A stretch of DNA of 64,000 nt from an uncultured Lachnospiraceae bacterium (lineage in GTDB: Bacteria > Bacillota > Clostridia > Lachnospirales > Lachnospiraceae). Positions within the stretch are counted from its first letter, which is position 1, and each line of letters starts with the position of its first letter. Of this stretch, positions 33,209 through 43,277 are shown in pieces. The stretch spans positions 62,001-126,000 of the forward strand of contig CAMNTM010000008.1 in the NCBI GenBank assembly GCA_946558465.1, given 5' to 3'. Position numbers and translations under genes: made by a program. The notes below the pieces were generated by a model. The model saw only the letters and a program-made list of their open reading frames with translations. It ran no database searches and had not been told where the DNA came from.

Positions 33209-33570
33209 CGTCAAGCTCCTTCCTTCTGTTTGATATAGAAAATTATAGCATAAGGATTTTTTAACCTCAATTATTTATTTTATCTATATAAGTATATAAA
33301 TTATCGATTAGTAGTGCTTTTTTTTCTATGTTACTATGAATATACAACAGCAGATATAGCAGCGGTTCGTATGGATAAAGAAAGATGTTGTATATGGAAA
33401 ATATTTTCGGCGGGAAAGGACGGTGCGGCGCTGTCTTCTTCCTGTCTTTTTCATATTCATACGAGTATCCCGTAATACATGCTCTGTACGATGACGGCGG
33501 ACGGTTGTCTGATAATGCATGCGATGACGATAAAAAGATAAAGGACAATAAAAGAAAAGGAAGTTTTTCT

Positions 33571-34440
33571 ATGGCAGAGATAAAAGATTTTAACTGTACC
33601 TATGACAATTCGGTCGGGATAAGCAAAGAGGTGACGGCCGGACTTAGCCTTACATTTCCGGATGCCTATATGCATGCGGATACGATGGCGGTGCTTGCGA
33701 AGGCCTTAAAGGCGCATGACGGTGCGGATTTTTGCGGGCTTCCGTTCTGTCATACAGTGGAGGCAGAGGCGATGGGAGGCAGTATTAATTTTGGAAATGA
33801 TAAGGCTGGTCCCAGAGCGAAGGAGTATATCTATACCTCTCCAGAGGAGCTTTTAGAGCTTCCGGAGATTGACTTTACGAAAGGCCGGGTTTATGAGACG
33901 CTTTTGGCCTGCCAGATACTTAAGAAACAGGGGGAACAGGTAGTTTTGGAGGTGTCAGGCCCATTTACCATACTGAATGTGTTGATAGATGCAAGGCATG
34001 TGTTTAAGGCGGTGCGTAAGAAGCCGGAGCTTATGAAGGAGGTATTCTGGAAGCTTGGGAAAGAGCTTCAGCGCTACGTGAAGGAGGCAGAGAAATACGG
34101 AGTGGAGATGATAAGCTATGCAGATTCGTCAGGGGGTGTAAATATCCTGGGGCCGAAGACAGCGGAGCAGGTGGTCAGTGATTTTACATATGAATTTTTG
34201 AAAGAGCTGGAAGAGGCTGCAGGAGAAGGAACCCTGATTCTGCTCTGTCCGAAAACTACGTTTGCCCTGCTTGGTACGGGGAAGGCGGAGCTTAAGGAGA
34301 TAGAGCTTCCGGGGCCGATGCGTTATGGGGAGGCCTGTATCTACATGAAAGGAAGAATACACTTTGCAGGCCAGATGTGTATTAAGAATATTAATTACCG
34401 GCTGGAAAACGGAAGGTTTAAAGCGTTAGTTCTCAAATGA
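33571..34440 (+). CDS. UroD/MtaA-like methyltransferase family protein
   Basis: UroD-fold pattern (SFPDAYMHADTMAVLAKALKAHDGADFCGLPFCHTVEAEAMGGSINFG); start at MAEIKDFNC. Confidence 0.8.
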   Translation: MAEIKDFNCTYDNSVGISKEVTAGLSLTFPDAYMHADTMAVLAKALKAHDGADFCGLPFCHTVEAEAMGGSINFGNDKAGPRAKEYIYTSPEELLELPEIDFTKGRVYETLLACQILKKQGEQVVLEVSGPFTILNVLIDARHVFKAVRKKPELMKEVFWKLGKELQRYVKEAEKYGVEMISYADSSGGVNILGPKTAEQVVSDFTYEFLKELEEAAGEGTLILLCPKTTFALLGTGKAELKEIELPGPMRYGEACIYMKGRIHFAGQMCIKNINYRLENGRFKALVLK

Positions 34441-34559
34441 CAGAAAACGAGGAAGGATGGAAGCAGAAGTTTCCAAATGGCAGGAAATAGGAGGATTCAG
34501 AAAAGCAAGAAAATTAAATCAATGAAGTGTACAGAGATATAAAAAGGGAGGAGAAGCAT

Positions 34560-35210
34560 ATGAGCGTGAAGGAGGAATTATTGAAACGTTTGTCTGACGG
34601 TGTTGTGAATATGGAGGAGGACGACGTTGCAGAGGCGGCACAGGAATATCTAGAAGCAGGGTATCCGGCATTTGACGGGATTATGAAAGGACTTATAGAC
34701 GGCATGAACCGGGCAGGTCAGTTATATGAGGAGGAAGAGTATTTTGTAACAGATGTACTTCTCTGTTCGGATGCCATGTATGCGGGGCTGGATGTTCTGA
34801 GACCCTGTCTCCCGGATGAGGAAGACAAAGCAAAGAGAAAGGGTGTTATCGGCGTAGTGGAAGGAGATACCCACGACATCGGAAAGAATCTTGTGAAAAT
34901 TATGATGGAGACAGCGGGATTTGACATGATAGACTTAGGAAGAGATGTTCCGCTTCAGAAATTTGTGGATACAGCAAGGGAGGAAGGCGCAGAGCTTATC
35001 TGTATGTCCACCTTGATGACAACAACGATGGGCGGTATGGAAACGGTAATTCATCTGCTGGAGGAGAACGGGCTTCGGGATAAGGTTAAGGTTATGATAG
35101 GCGGAGGCCCCATTTCTCAAAGGTATGCAGATAAAATCGGGGCAGACGGCTATTCTCAGAATGCAGTAGAGGCTGTGAAGCTTGCGAAGCGCCTGCTGGA
35201 TATTGCATAG
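34560..35210 (+). CDS. corrinoid (B12)-binding methyltransferase protein, MtaC/MtbC-like
   Basis: EGDTHDIGKNLVKIMMETAGFDMIDLGRDVP and STLMTTTMGGMETVI. Confidence 0.95.
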   Translation: MSVKEELLKRLSDGVVNMEEDDVAEAAQEYLEAGYPAFDGIMKGLIDGMNRAGQLYEEEEYFVTDVLLCSDAMYAGLDVLRPCLPDEEDKAKRKGVIGVVEGDTHDIGKNLVKIMMETAGFDMIDLGRDVPLQKFVDTAREEGAELICMSTLMTTTMGGMETVIHLLEENGLRDKVKVMIGGGPISQRYADKIGADGYSQNAVEAVKLAKRLLDIA

Positions 35211-35308
35211 AGTCTTGACAGCGGTATGGCAGACAGAAATAATAATAATGTGGATGGTATTTAAGCTGCCGGAGATGAAAGTACAACAATGAGTAATGGA
35301 GAACAGGT

Positions 35309-36322
35309 ATGTTGACACCAAAGGAACGATTGAAAATGATAATGGAGGGGAAGACGGCAGACAGGCCGGCATGTATCTGTCCGGGCGGTATGATGAATAT
35401 GGTGACGGCGGATCTGATGAGGGAAGCAGATGTGTATCTGCCGGAGGCCCACACAGATGCCCGGAAGATGGCAGAGCTTGCGAAAGCAGTGTATGAAAGG
35501 GACTGTTTTGAGAATTACGGAGTTCCTTTTTGCATGACTGTGGAGGCGGAAAGTATGGGCGCCGGAATAGATATGGGCTCTGACATATATGAGCCGCATG
35601 TTGTCCGGTATGTGACAGACTCTGTCAGTAGATTTTCCGCCCTTTCTCCGATAGATGTATCGAAGGGAAGAGCAAGGGTTGTATTAGACGCCATAAGAAT
35701 TTTAAAGGAAGAGACAGAAGATGTCCCAATCGTAGGAAATCTTACAGGTCCAATTAGTACGGCAGGCTCTCTGATGGAGCCGGTTATTTTTTATAAGGAG
35801 CTTCGGAAGAAAAACCGTGAGGCTCACGCATATATGGAATTCATTACGGAGCAACTGATTCGTTTCGGCAGGGCGCAGATAGACGCAGGTGCAGATGTGA
35901 TTGCAATTTCTGATCCGAGCGGCACGGGAGAGATACTGGGCCCAAAATATTTTAAGGAATTTGTAGTTATGTATATCAATAAGCTTTTAGATGGACTTCA
36001 AGCGGAAAAGATGGGAACGATTGTACATATCTGCGGGCAGATGAGTCCGGTCTACCGGGAGGTGGACGAGCTTCACAGCAGCGTGCTGAGCTTTGATTCT
36101 GTCGTTCCTATGAAGGAGGCCAGGGAGCACTTAAAGGAGCGTGTGCTTATGGGAAATGTGAGTACCTATGTGCTGGAGTTCGGAAGTCCTGAGAGGGTGG
36201 GCTCTTTGACAAAGAGCTGTGTAAAAAACGGCTCGGATATTATCTCTCCTGCATGCGGTCTGGGGATGAAATCGCCTCTTGTGAATATACAGGCGGTTCT
36301 TTCGAGTCTTAAGGAGGCATAA
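35309..36322 (+). CDS. MtaA/CmuA-type methylcobamide methyltransferase (UroD family)
   Basis: Zn motif HIC...C (GTIVHICGQMSP ... IISPACGLGMKSPLVNI). Confidence 0.9.
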   Translation: MLTPKERLKMIMEGKTADRPACICPGGMMNMVTADLMREADVYLPEAHTDARKMAELAKAVYERDCFENYGVPFCMTVEAESMGAGIDMGSDIYEPHVVRYVTDSVSRFSALSPIDVSKGRARVVLDAIRILKEETEDVPIVGNLTGPISTAGSLMEPVIFYKELRKKNREAHAYMEFITEQLIRFGRAQIDAGADVIAISDPSGTGEILGPKYFKEFVVMYINKLLDGLQAEKMGTIVHICGQMSPVYREVDELHSSVLSFDSVVPMKEAREHLKERVLMGNVSTYVLEFGSPERVGSLTKSCVKNGSDIISPACGLGMKSPLVNIQAVLSSLKEA

Positions 36323-36323
36323 G

Positions 36324-37901
36324 ATGAAAGGGTATGGTAAAATCTCCTGTAAAAAAGGAAATCTCTTAAGTGTGCTTCTCAAGGAAGGCATCTATGTAGA
36401 GAATCCCTGCAGCGGGACAGGAATATGCGGGAAATGTAAAGTACGCATCTTAGCTGGAGAATGCTCCCCCGTGACCGAAACAGAGCGGCGTCTGTTAAAG
36501 CCGGAGGAAATCAGGGCGGGGATTCGTCTGTCCTGTATGACCGAAATAGACGGAGATATAGAATATGAGACGCTTCAGAGGGAACGCAGGGCAAGGGTGT
36601 TGACAAGGGGATATATGCCGGAATTCGAGAGAGATGTATTTCAAGGCGGTTATGGAGTTGTCATTGATATCGGGACGACGACGGTAGTCATGGCATTGAT
36701 TGAGCTGGCTTCGGGGGAAGAGCGCGGGGCCGTATCTATGATAAATGCCCAGAAGTATTTTGGCCTGGATGTACTGACGAGAATCACCTATGAATATGAG
36801 CATCCGGAGACTGGCATGCGCAGACTCCAGGAGGCAGTCGTACAGTCTGTCAATGCTATGATGAGAGAGGTCTGCAGGGAGGCAGGCTGCGAAAGGGCAG
36901 GTATCAGGCAGATTACTGTTGCGGCAAACTGTACGATGATGCATATGCTTCTTGGAGTGGATGCCCGGTCTATCGGCCGTTCTCCTTATAACCCCGCATT
37001 TCTGGAGGCGAAGAGTATTCCGGCAGGAGAGATTGGCATAGAGGCGGGAAAGGATACTATGCTTTATTGTCTGCCTCAGGTGTCCGCCTATATCGGGGCG
37101 GATATTGTGGCGGGAGCTTATGTATGTGAGCTTCAGAGGACGAAGGGAAATATTCTTTTTATTGATATCGGCACCAACGGTGAGATTGTACTGGCATGCG
37201 GCGGCAGGCTTCTGTGCTGCTCCTGTGCGGCAGGTCCGGCTCTGGAAGGAATGAATATCAGCTCCGGGATGCGGGCGGAAGAGGGTGCTGTCGAGGATGT
37301 GAGAATCACGGAGCAGGGGATAGAGCTTACAACGATTGATGATAAGGAGCCTGCGGGAATCTGCGGAAGTGGAATTCTGGCGGTTGTAAAGGAGCTTCTT
37401 CGTACCGGTATAGTGAAGAAAACAGGAGTATTTATAAAGAAGGAAAAGCTGGCAGAGACGGACTACCGCTGTCCGATGATACGACTGAACGGTTCAAAGC
37501 GTGAATTCCTTCTGCATGAAGATCCGCCGCTTGTCGTCACTCAGGGAGATGTCCGGCAGGTGCAGCTTGCGAAGGGGGCACTTCTGTCCGGGTTCACCGT
37601 GCTTCTTGAAAAAGCAGGCATCACAACGAATGATCTTGATAAGGTAATGATTGCAGGACAGTTCGGCGCACATCTTCCGGCAGATTCATTGACAGGAACA
37701 GGAATTCTGCCGGAAGATGTGAAGGAGAAGCTGGTATATGTAGGAAATTCCTCTAAAACCGGAGCCTATATGGCGCTGATGTCAAAGGCGGTCAGACATG
37801 AGATGGAAGAGCTGGCGGATAAAATGGAATATGTGGAGCTGGCAGAGACAGACAATTATGAAAGGATATTTACAGAGAGTATGATATTTCCGGAATTTTA
37901 A
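36324..37901 (+). CDS. RACE-type reductive activator of corrinoid proteins (2Fe-2S ferredoxin + ASKHA, DUF4445)
   Basis: NPCSGTGICGKCKVRILAGEC and GVVIDIGTTTVVMALIELASGE. Confidence 0.93.
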   Translation: MKGYGKISCKKGNLLSVLLKEGIYVENPCSGTGICGKCKVRILAGECSPVTETERRLLKPEEIRAGIRLSCMTEIDGDIEYETLQRERRARVLTRGYMPEFERDVFQGGYGVVIDIGTTTVVMALIELASGEERGAVSMINAQKYFGLDVLTRITYEYEHPETGMRRLQEAVVQSVNAMMREVCREAGCERAGIRQITVAANCTMMHMLLGVDARSIGRSPYNPAFLEAKSIPAGEIGIEAGKDTMLYCLPQVSAYIGADIVAGAYVCELQRTKGNILFIDIGTNGEIVLACGGRLLCCSCAAGPALEGMNISSGMRAEEGAVEDVRITEQGIELTTIDDKEPAGICGSGILAVVKELLRTGIVKKTGVFIKKEKLAETDYRCPMIRLNGSKREFLLHEDPPLVVTQGDVRQVQLAKGALLSGFTVLLEKAGITTNDLDKVMIAGQFGAHLPADSLTGTGILPEDVKEKLVYVGNSSKTGAYMALMSKAVRHEMEELADKMEYVELAETDNYERIFTESMIFPEF

Positions 37902-38097
37902 CTGTTGTCATCCGAAAGAAGCTGCCGGCAGCAGATCCTCTGGATGTCTTGCAGCGGTATGTAGTTAAGAAAAATTATATGGAAGAATAAATTGAAATGA
38001 CTGATATAATACGATATAATACAATGATGACGGTTGTCCGTACATGTATTTCAAAATTTGTGCGGGAGAAAAAGAGATTTGGATAATAACATGAGTT

Positions 38098-38616
38098 ATG
38101 AAGCTTACGAGTAGAGAAATTGTCATATTTGGAATGCTGGGCGGTATTATGTATGTTTCCAAGATTATTATGGAAGCGGCGCCCAACATTCATCTTTTAG
38201 GTACGTTTATCGTTGCTTTTACAGTAGTTTACCGAAAAAAGGCATTGTACCCTATCTATATATATGTGCTGCTGAATGGGATGTTCAGCGGTTTTTCCGT
38301 GTGGTGGATTCCCTATCTTTATGTGTGGACCGTGCTGTGGGGGGCGGTGATGCTTCTTCCGCAGAAGCTGCCCAAGAAGCTGCAGCCACTTGTGTATATG
38401 TCGGTGTGTTCGGCACATGGATTTTTATTTGGTACATTATATGCTCCGGCCCAGGCCCTTTTATTTGGACTGAATTTTAAGGGGATGCTTGCGTGGATTA
38501 TCGCAGGCTTTCCTTTTGACTGTATTCATGGCGTCAGTAATTTTTTCTGCGGAATTCTGATTGTTCCGCTTATCTCTCTTCTTAGACTTGCAGAAAGGGC
38601 CGCCGGTGAAATATAA
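38098..38616 (+). CDS. membrane protein resembling ECF transporter S component
   Basis: 172 aa, about 5-6 TMs, S-component-like AHGFLFGTLYAPAQALLFG. Confidence 0.55.
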   Translation: MKLTSREIVIFGMLGGIMYVSKIIMEAAPNIHLLGTFIVAFTVVYRKKALYPIYIYVLLNGMFSGFSVWWIPYLYVWTVLWGAVMLLPQKLPKKLQPLVYMSVCSAHGFLFGTLYAPAQALLFGLNFKGMLAWIIAGFPFDCIHGVSNFFCGILIVPLISLLRLAERAAGEI

Positions 38617-38623
38617 GCTTTAG

Positions 38624-40426
38624 TTATTCAATCAGATAGTATACTGCTGAGTATGGTGCAAGTGTGATATCTGCAGAGTGGGTTTCGGGGTTCAGCGTGA
38701 TGACCGTATCCTTGTTATAATGTGTTTTTCCGGCATATTTATCCATATCGCTGGAAATCAGAACCTCCAGTGAGCCGGCTTCCCTGATCGTGAGGGTGTA
38801 ATTTTTCTGTACCTCATTCGAGAAATTGAAGACTGCGGCGATTCTTTCAGACCTGCACCGCCTTTCGAAGGCATAGATGCAGCGGGTTTCCTGATGGCAG
38901 TCTATCCACTCGAAGCCGTCACGGGAATAGTCCCTTTGGAAAAACGCCGGGTGATTCAAATAAAGGTGGTTTAAATCCTTCATAAACCGGTGAAAGGCAT
39001 CGTGGAGAGGGTATTTCAGAATATCCCAGTCCTGGCCGCGTTTCTCATCCCATTCCCGCAGCTGTCCCAGCTCATTTCCCATAAAGTTAAGTTTTTTGCC
39101 GGGATGGGCATACATATACATATAGAGCGCCCGTGCCTGCGGGAACTTTTCTTCATATTCACCGCTCATTTTCTGAAGAATGGATGCCTTGCCATGTACG
39201 GTTTCGTCATGGGAGAAGGGCAGAAGATAGGCATCGTTATAATAGTACATCATAGAAAAGGTAAGTTTGTGGTAATCCTTGCTTCGATACTGCGGCCCGG
39301 TGCGGAAATAATCCAGTGTATCGTTCATCCATCCCATATCCCATTTGTAGTCAAAACCAAGTCCGTTTTCCCATACGGGACGTGTAACACCGGGGTAGGA
39401 GGTAGAATCCTCTGCCGAGAGTATGGCATAAGGATGCAACTCCTTAAGCCCGCGGTTCATGTCGCGTATGAAGGCAACAGCGTTGTTGTTGACGCCTCTT
39501 GCCGGATCGCCCTGCCAGTAGATGATGCGGCTGATGGCATCCATGCGCAGGCCGTCTATGTGATATTCGCTGAGCCAGTAGCTGGCGGCAGACTGCAGGA
39601 AGCTTCGCACCTCACCGCGGGAATGCATGAAGTTGCAGCTGCCCCATTCACTTACTCCCACATCTGAATGGGGATATTCATAAAGAGGTGTCCCGTCGTA
39701 ATTGGCCAGTGCATAGCCGTCTACTGCAAAGTGCACAGGAACAAAATCTAAGATGACGCCGATATCATTTTGATGACAGATATCAACAAATTCCATCAGT
39801 TCACGTGCGGTACCGTAGCGGGAGGTAGGACTGAAAAAGCCGGTATTCTGATATCCCCAGGATTCGTCACAAGGGTGTTCAGAGAGCGGCATCAGCTCAA
39901 GATAATTGTAGCCGTATTCCTTCAGATAAGGAATCAGGATATCAGAAAGCTCCGTATAGCTGTACCAGTCGTCTGCTTTATCTGAGGGTTTCTTAAAAGA
40001 GCCGAAATGAAGCTCATAGATGTTAAGCGGCCGGACTTTGCTGTCTGAACGGTTTTTCATCCACTTTTTGTCTTGAAAGGTGTATTCGGATAAATCTCGT
40101 ATGATAGATGCGGTGTTGGGACGCAGCTCCATCCCAAAGCCATAAGGGTCGCAGTGGTCCGTAAAAGAACCGTCTCGTTTATAGATGCGGTATTTGTACA
40201 TTTGTCCGGGCTCTGCATTTTCTGCGGAGCATTCCCAGAAGTTTCTGTCATATACTCGGTTCATAGTCTGTTCCTGCCAGCTGTTAAATTCTCCGATCAG
40301 TGAAATCCGGGAAGCTCCGGGTGCAAAAGTGCGGAAAATAACTCCTGGCTGCTCTTTATCCAGGTGTGCTCCCAGAAATTGATGCGCGTCAAATACTTTT
40401 CCTGTATAAAATCCATAAAAATCCAT
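38624..40426 (-). CDS. glgB: 1,4-alpha-glucan branching enzyme (GH13)
   Basis: FAPGASRISLIGEFNSW, YHIDGLRMDAISRIIYW, LPFSHDETVHGKASIL. Confidence 0.95.
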   Translation of the reverse strand: MDFYGFYTGKVFDAHQFLGAHLDKEQPGVIFRTFAPGASRISLIGEFNSWQEQTMNRVYDRNFWECSAENAEPGQMYKYRIYKRDGSFTDHCDPYGFGMELRPNTASIIRDLSEYTFQDKKWMKNRSDSKVRPLNIYELHFGSFKKPSDKADDWYSYTELSDILIPYLKEYGYNYLELMPLSEHPCDESWGYQNTGFFSPTSRYGTARELMEFVDICHQNDIGVILDFVPVHFAVDGYALANYDGTPLYEYPHSDVGVSEWGSCNFMHSRGEVRSFLQSAASYWLSEYHIDGLRMDAISRIIYWQGDPARGVNNNAVAFIRDMNRGLKELHPYAILSAEDSTSYPGVTRPVWENGLGFDYKWDMGWMNDTLDYFRTGPQYRSKDYHKLTFSMMYYYNDAYLLPFSHDETVHGKASILQKMSGEYEEKFPQARALYMYMYAHPGKKLNFMGNELGQLREWDEKRGQDWDILKYPLHDAFHRFMKDLNHLYLNHPAFFQRDYSRDGFEWIDCHQETRCIYAFERRCRSERIAAVFNFSNEVQKNYTLTIREAGSLEVLISSDMDKYAGKTHYNKDTVITLNPETHSADITLAPYSAVYYLIE

Positions 40427-40953
40427 AAAGACCTCCTAATATATTACAGAGCCGTTTTAAGACTGGTGATACAGATGATTATATAGATGAATATAGGGCC
40501 GTGTCTACCGACAATCTAGGTAAAAGGAGGTTTAAACAACGATATAAAAAATATGTCTGGAAAACATATATAATTTACTATATTTAAAATTATTCTGAAA
40601 ATATTATGAGAGGCGCAAAAAAAATAAAATATTGAAAATAATTATAAATATATAGTAAAAATGAATAAAAAACAAAGAGCAATACAGATAAAATTATTCA
40701 ATACGTTGTAAAATATAAATGAAAATACCTATAAATAGTGTTTTATTATTGACAATCAAAATAAATAGGTCTAATATTTAGATATAAAAATATTCTATAT
40801 ATAGAATTTTAATAAGAAAAGGAGTGGTATAAAACCACCGGAAGGCCGATAAAAATTTTCATTATTTATTTACTTTTATACAGATAATCGGTTATGATTA
40901 AATGGTAAGAGTTTACAGAAGTTTGCTGAAATGAAAACAGGGAGTGGCCAAAG

Positions 40954-41544
40954 ATGGAAAAAGAAAATAACGGTATTGAATTTAATATTGGAGAGAAGAT
41001 ACGTAAGCTGCGGAAAATCCGAGGTATTACTCTTAAGAAAATGGCAGAAGATACAGGGATGAGTTATTCTTATCTGTCAGAGCTTGAGAATAATAAGCAT
41101 TCGGTTACTATTGATAATCTGCAGAAGCTTGCGTTGTATTTTCAGATTGACATGATTCATTTTCTGGAGAAGACAGAGAGAAAGAGTGTTCTGATTCGAA
41201 AGGAGAGCAGAAACAGCCTGACGACGGATGACGGAATTATATTTCAGGCAATTTCAACAGAGGATTCAAAAAGTATGCAGATAACCTTTGTTGTTCTTCC
41301 TCCGAATTCCCCTGAAAAGGAACAGAGAATCATACATAAGCACCCTCAGGGTGAGGAATTTATTACTGTTACGAAGGGTGAAGTGACTGTAGCAATTGAA
41401 GAAGAGAAGTATCTCCTTAAGGAAGGGGATTCCGTTATCTTTCCTTCCAGCAGGGAGCATGTGATATACAGCGGGGATAAGGGCGGTGAATTTATTATTG
41501 TCGGTGCACCGCCATACGGGCGTGAATATTTGAAACGGCTGTGA
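40954..41544 (+). CDS. XRE family transcriptional regulator with C-terminal cupin
   Basis: HTH KIRKLRKIRGITLKKMAEDTGMSYSYLSELENNKHS; cupin HKHPQGEEFITVTKGEVTV. Confidence 0.93.
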   Translation: MEKENNGIEFNIGEKIRKLRKIRGITLKKMAEDTGMSYSYLSELENNKHSVTIDNLQKLALYFQIDMIHFLEKTERKSVLIRKESRNSLTTDDGIIFQAISTEDSKSMQITFVVLPPNSPEKEQRIIHKHPQGEEFITVTKGEVTVAIEEEKYLLKEGDSVIFPSSREHVIYSGDKGGEFIIVGAPPYGREYLKRL

Positions 41545-41749
41545 CGTATATGATGCCGGGAGTATGAAATGCGGAGTAATCCGCGGCATCCTATATTATG
41601 AATCCCTTTTGTAAGCTTCCCTCTGCCTGGAGACACAGCTTTTGTGTGCGGTATGTGCGGCGCGGTGTATGATTTAGTTCCTGTATCATGTGATGTAATG
41701 TAATTGTAGTGTCAGCGCAGAACTAAAATGAATGGGTAGGAGGTTTTTT

Positions 41750-43108
41750 ATGAGCGGCAGCAATAACACAAAAGGGTTATCACCAAAAGCCTGTATTATG
41801 ATGGCGATTGGCGGTATGGTAGGAAGTTCTATATTTACGCTTTCCGGAGTGACATACAGTATGGCAGGGCCGGCGGCTATTGTTACCTGGTTTCTGGCAG
41901 GTGTGATTCTGCTTCTTTACGCACTGAATATTGCAGAGCTGGCGACGACATTTCCAAAGTCGGGCGGTGTCTATGTATATCCGCATGCAGTTCTTGGATC
42001 TACTGAGAAAGGGAAGAATTTTGCAGGCTGGATTGCAGCCTGGTCATGGCTGAACGTAAGTGTTTTTGGTACAACGTTTTCCGCTATCTGCGTAAGTACT
42101 TATCTGGGAAGCTTTTTCCCGGCTGTAGCAAGCAGCAGGGCGCTGCAGGTTGTTATTCCGATTGCATGGATTTTACTTACCTGGTTTTTGAATGCCAGAA
42201 GTGCCAATGCGTTTGGAAAGATTCATAATAAAATTACATTTGCGTTGTTATTTGTGCTGTGTGTATATATTGTACTTGGTCTTATCAACGGCGACAGTGC
42301 GAATATGCAGCCCTTTGTATCCGGCGGAATGGGATCTACAGGCATTGTTGCAGGAATTCCGATTGCGATGCTTGGCTATGGCTCCATTATCGCGGTTGCA
42401 TCCTTCGGAGGTGAGATTGAGAATCCGAAGAAGAATATTCCGAAGATTATTTTTACGGCGGTTGCAGGTACCGTTGTTGTGTACTGTATGATTTTGTTCT
42501 CAACCTTCCGCATGGCTCCGGTGGATGAGCTGGTGGCGGCAAATGCACAATATTATCCGCTGGCCTTTGCCCTGGGACGGGTTATGACCGGAAAAGCCGG
42601 CTGGATTGTATCAATTGTTCCGCTGGCAGCGCTTCTGGCCCTTACGACGAACATGAGTATTATGATTATGGATGCAAGCCGTACCGTTATGGCAACTGCG
42701 CAGTCAGGCTTTCTTCCTAAGAAATTAGGAGAGATTCATCCGGAAAAACGTACGCCGATATGGGCGTTGTCTACTGTTGCAGTCATCTGTATCTTAATGT
42801 CTTTAAGACCGGACTGGATAAATGTAATTATTAATGCAGGTTCTATCTGCTCTGCAATCACGGTGGCAATCATCTCGATTACCCTGATGACGCTGCGCAA
42901 AAAGCAGAAATCCGGCGTGATTACCGAAAAGGGAGAATTCAACGTTCCGGGCGGAAGTCTGATGCCGATTATAACACTTGTGGTGATTGTAATTACATTA
43001 GTACTTTTGTACTTTGGAGACGGCGGAACGACTGCTTATGTCGTGGCAGGGGTATGGTATATTATTGGTATCGTATTGTTCTTTATTAAGGAAATGACGA
43101 AGAAATAG
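41750..43108 (+). CDS. APC family amino acid permease
   Basis: 12-TM APC pattern ACIMMAIGGMVGSSIFTLSGVTYSMAGPAAI. Confidence 0.92.
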   Translation: MSGSNNTKGLSPKACIMMAIGGMVGSSIFTLSGVTYSMAGPAAIVTWFLAGVILLLYALNIAELATTFPKSGGVYVYPHAVLGSTEKGKNFAGWIAAWSWLNVSVFGTTFSAICVSTYLGSFFPAVASSRALQVVIPIAWILLTWFLNARSANAFGKIHNKITFALLFVLCVYIVLGLINGDSANMQPFVSGGMGSTGIVAGIPIAMLGYGSIIAVASFGGEIENPKKNIPKIIFTAVAGTVVVYCMILFSTFRMAPVDELVAANAQYYPLAFALGRVMTGKAGWIVSIVPLAALLALTTNMSIMIMDASRTVMATAQSGFLPKKLGEIHPEKRTPIWALSTVAVICILMSLRPDWINVIINAGSICSAITVAIISITLMTLRKKQKSGVITEKGEFNVPGGSLMPIITLVVIVITLVLLYFGDGGTTAYVVAGVWYIIGIVLFFIKEMTKK

Positions 43109-43161
43109 GGTGGAAGCTGTTGTTTCATAGAAACGGCAGGAAACTGAAATATTAGGGTAAA

Positions 43162-43200
43162 AAGCTGCGGTTTTATTTGTAAGAACCGCAGCTTCTTTTT
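43162..43200 (+). terminator. Rho-independent terminator
   Basis: AAGCTGCGGTT...AACCGCAGCTT followed by CTTTTT. Confidence 0.85.
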
Positions 43201-43277
43201 ATGCAGCTATGCATTCGAAAGATAAAAATGTTTTTTCCGCGGGAAACAGGCCAAGCAGCCGTGTCTGTACGGATATT

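Noticed and set aside
33385-33570. 62-codon extension of the UroD-like ORF
   Set aside because: Low-complexity, non-conserved-looking sequence; MAEIKDFNC start is better placed
34434-34497. Imperfect direct repeat caaatgRcagRaaa near the UroD-like/corrinoid gene gap
   Set aside because: Short, degenerate and purine-rich; likely chance similarity of RBS-like sequence
38990-39667. 225 aa plus-strand ORF opposite glgB
   Set aside because: Antisense to a clear GH13 enzyme; no RBS or recognisable domain
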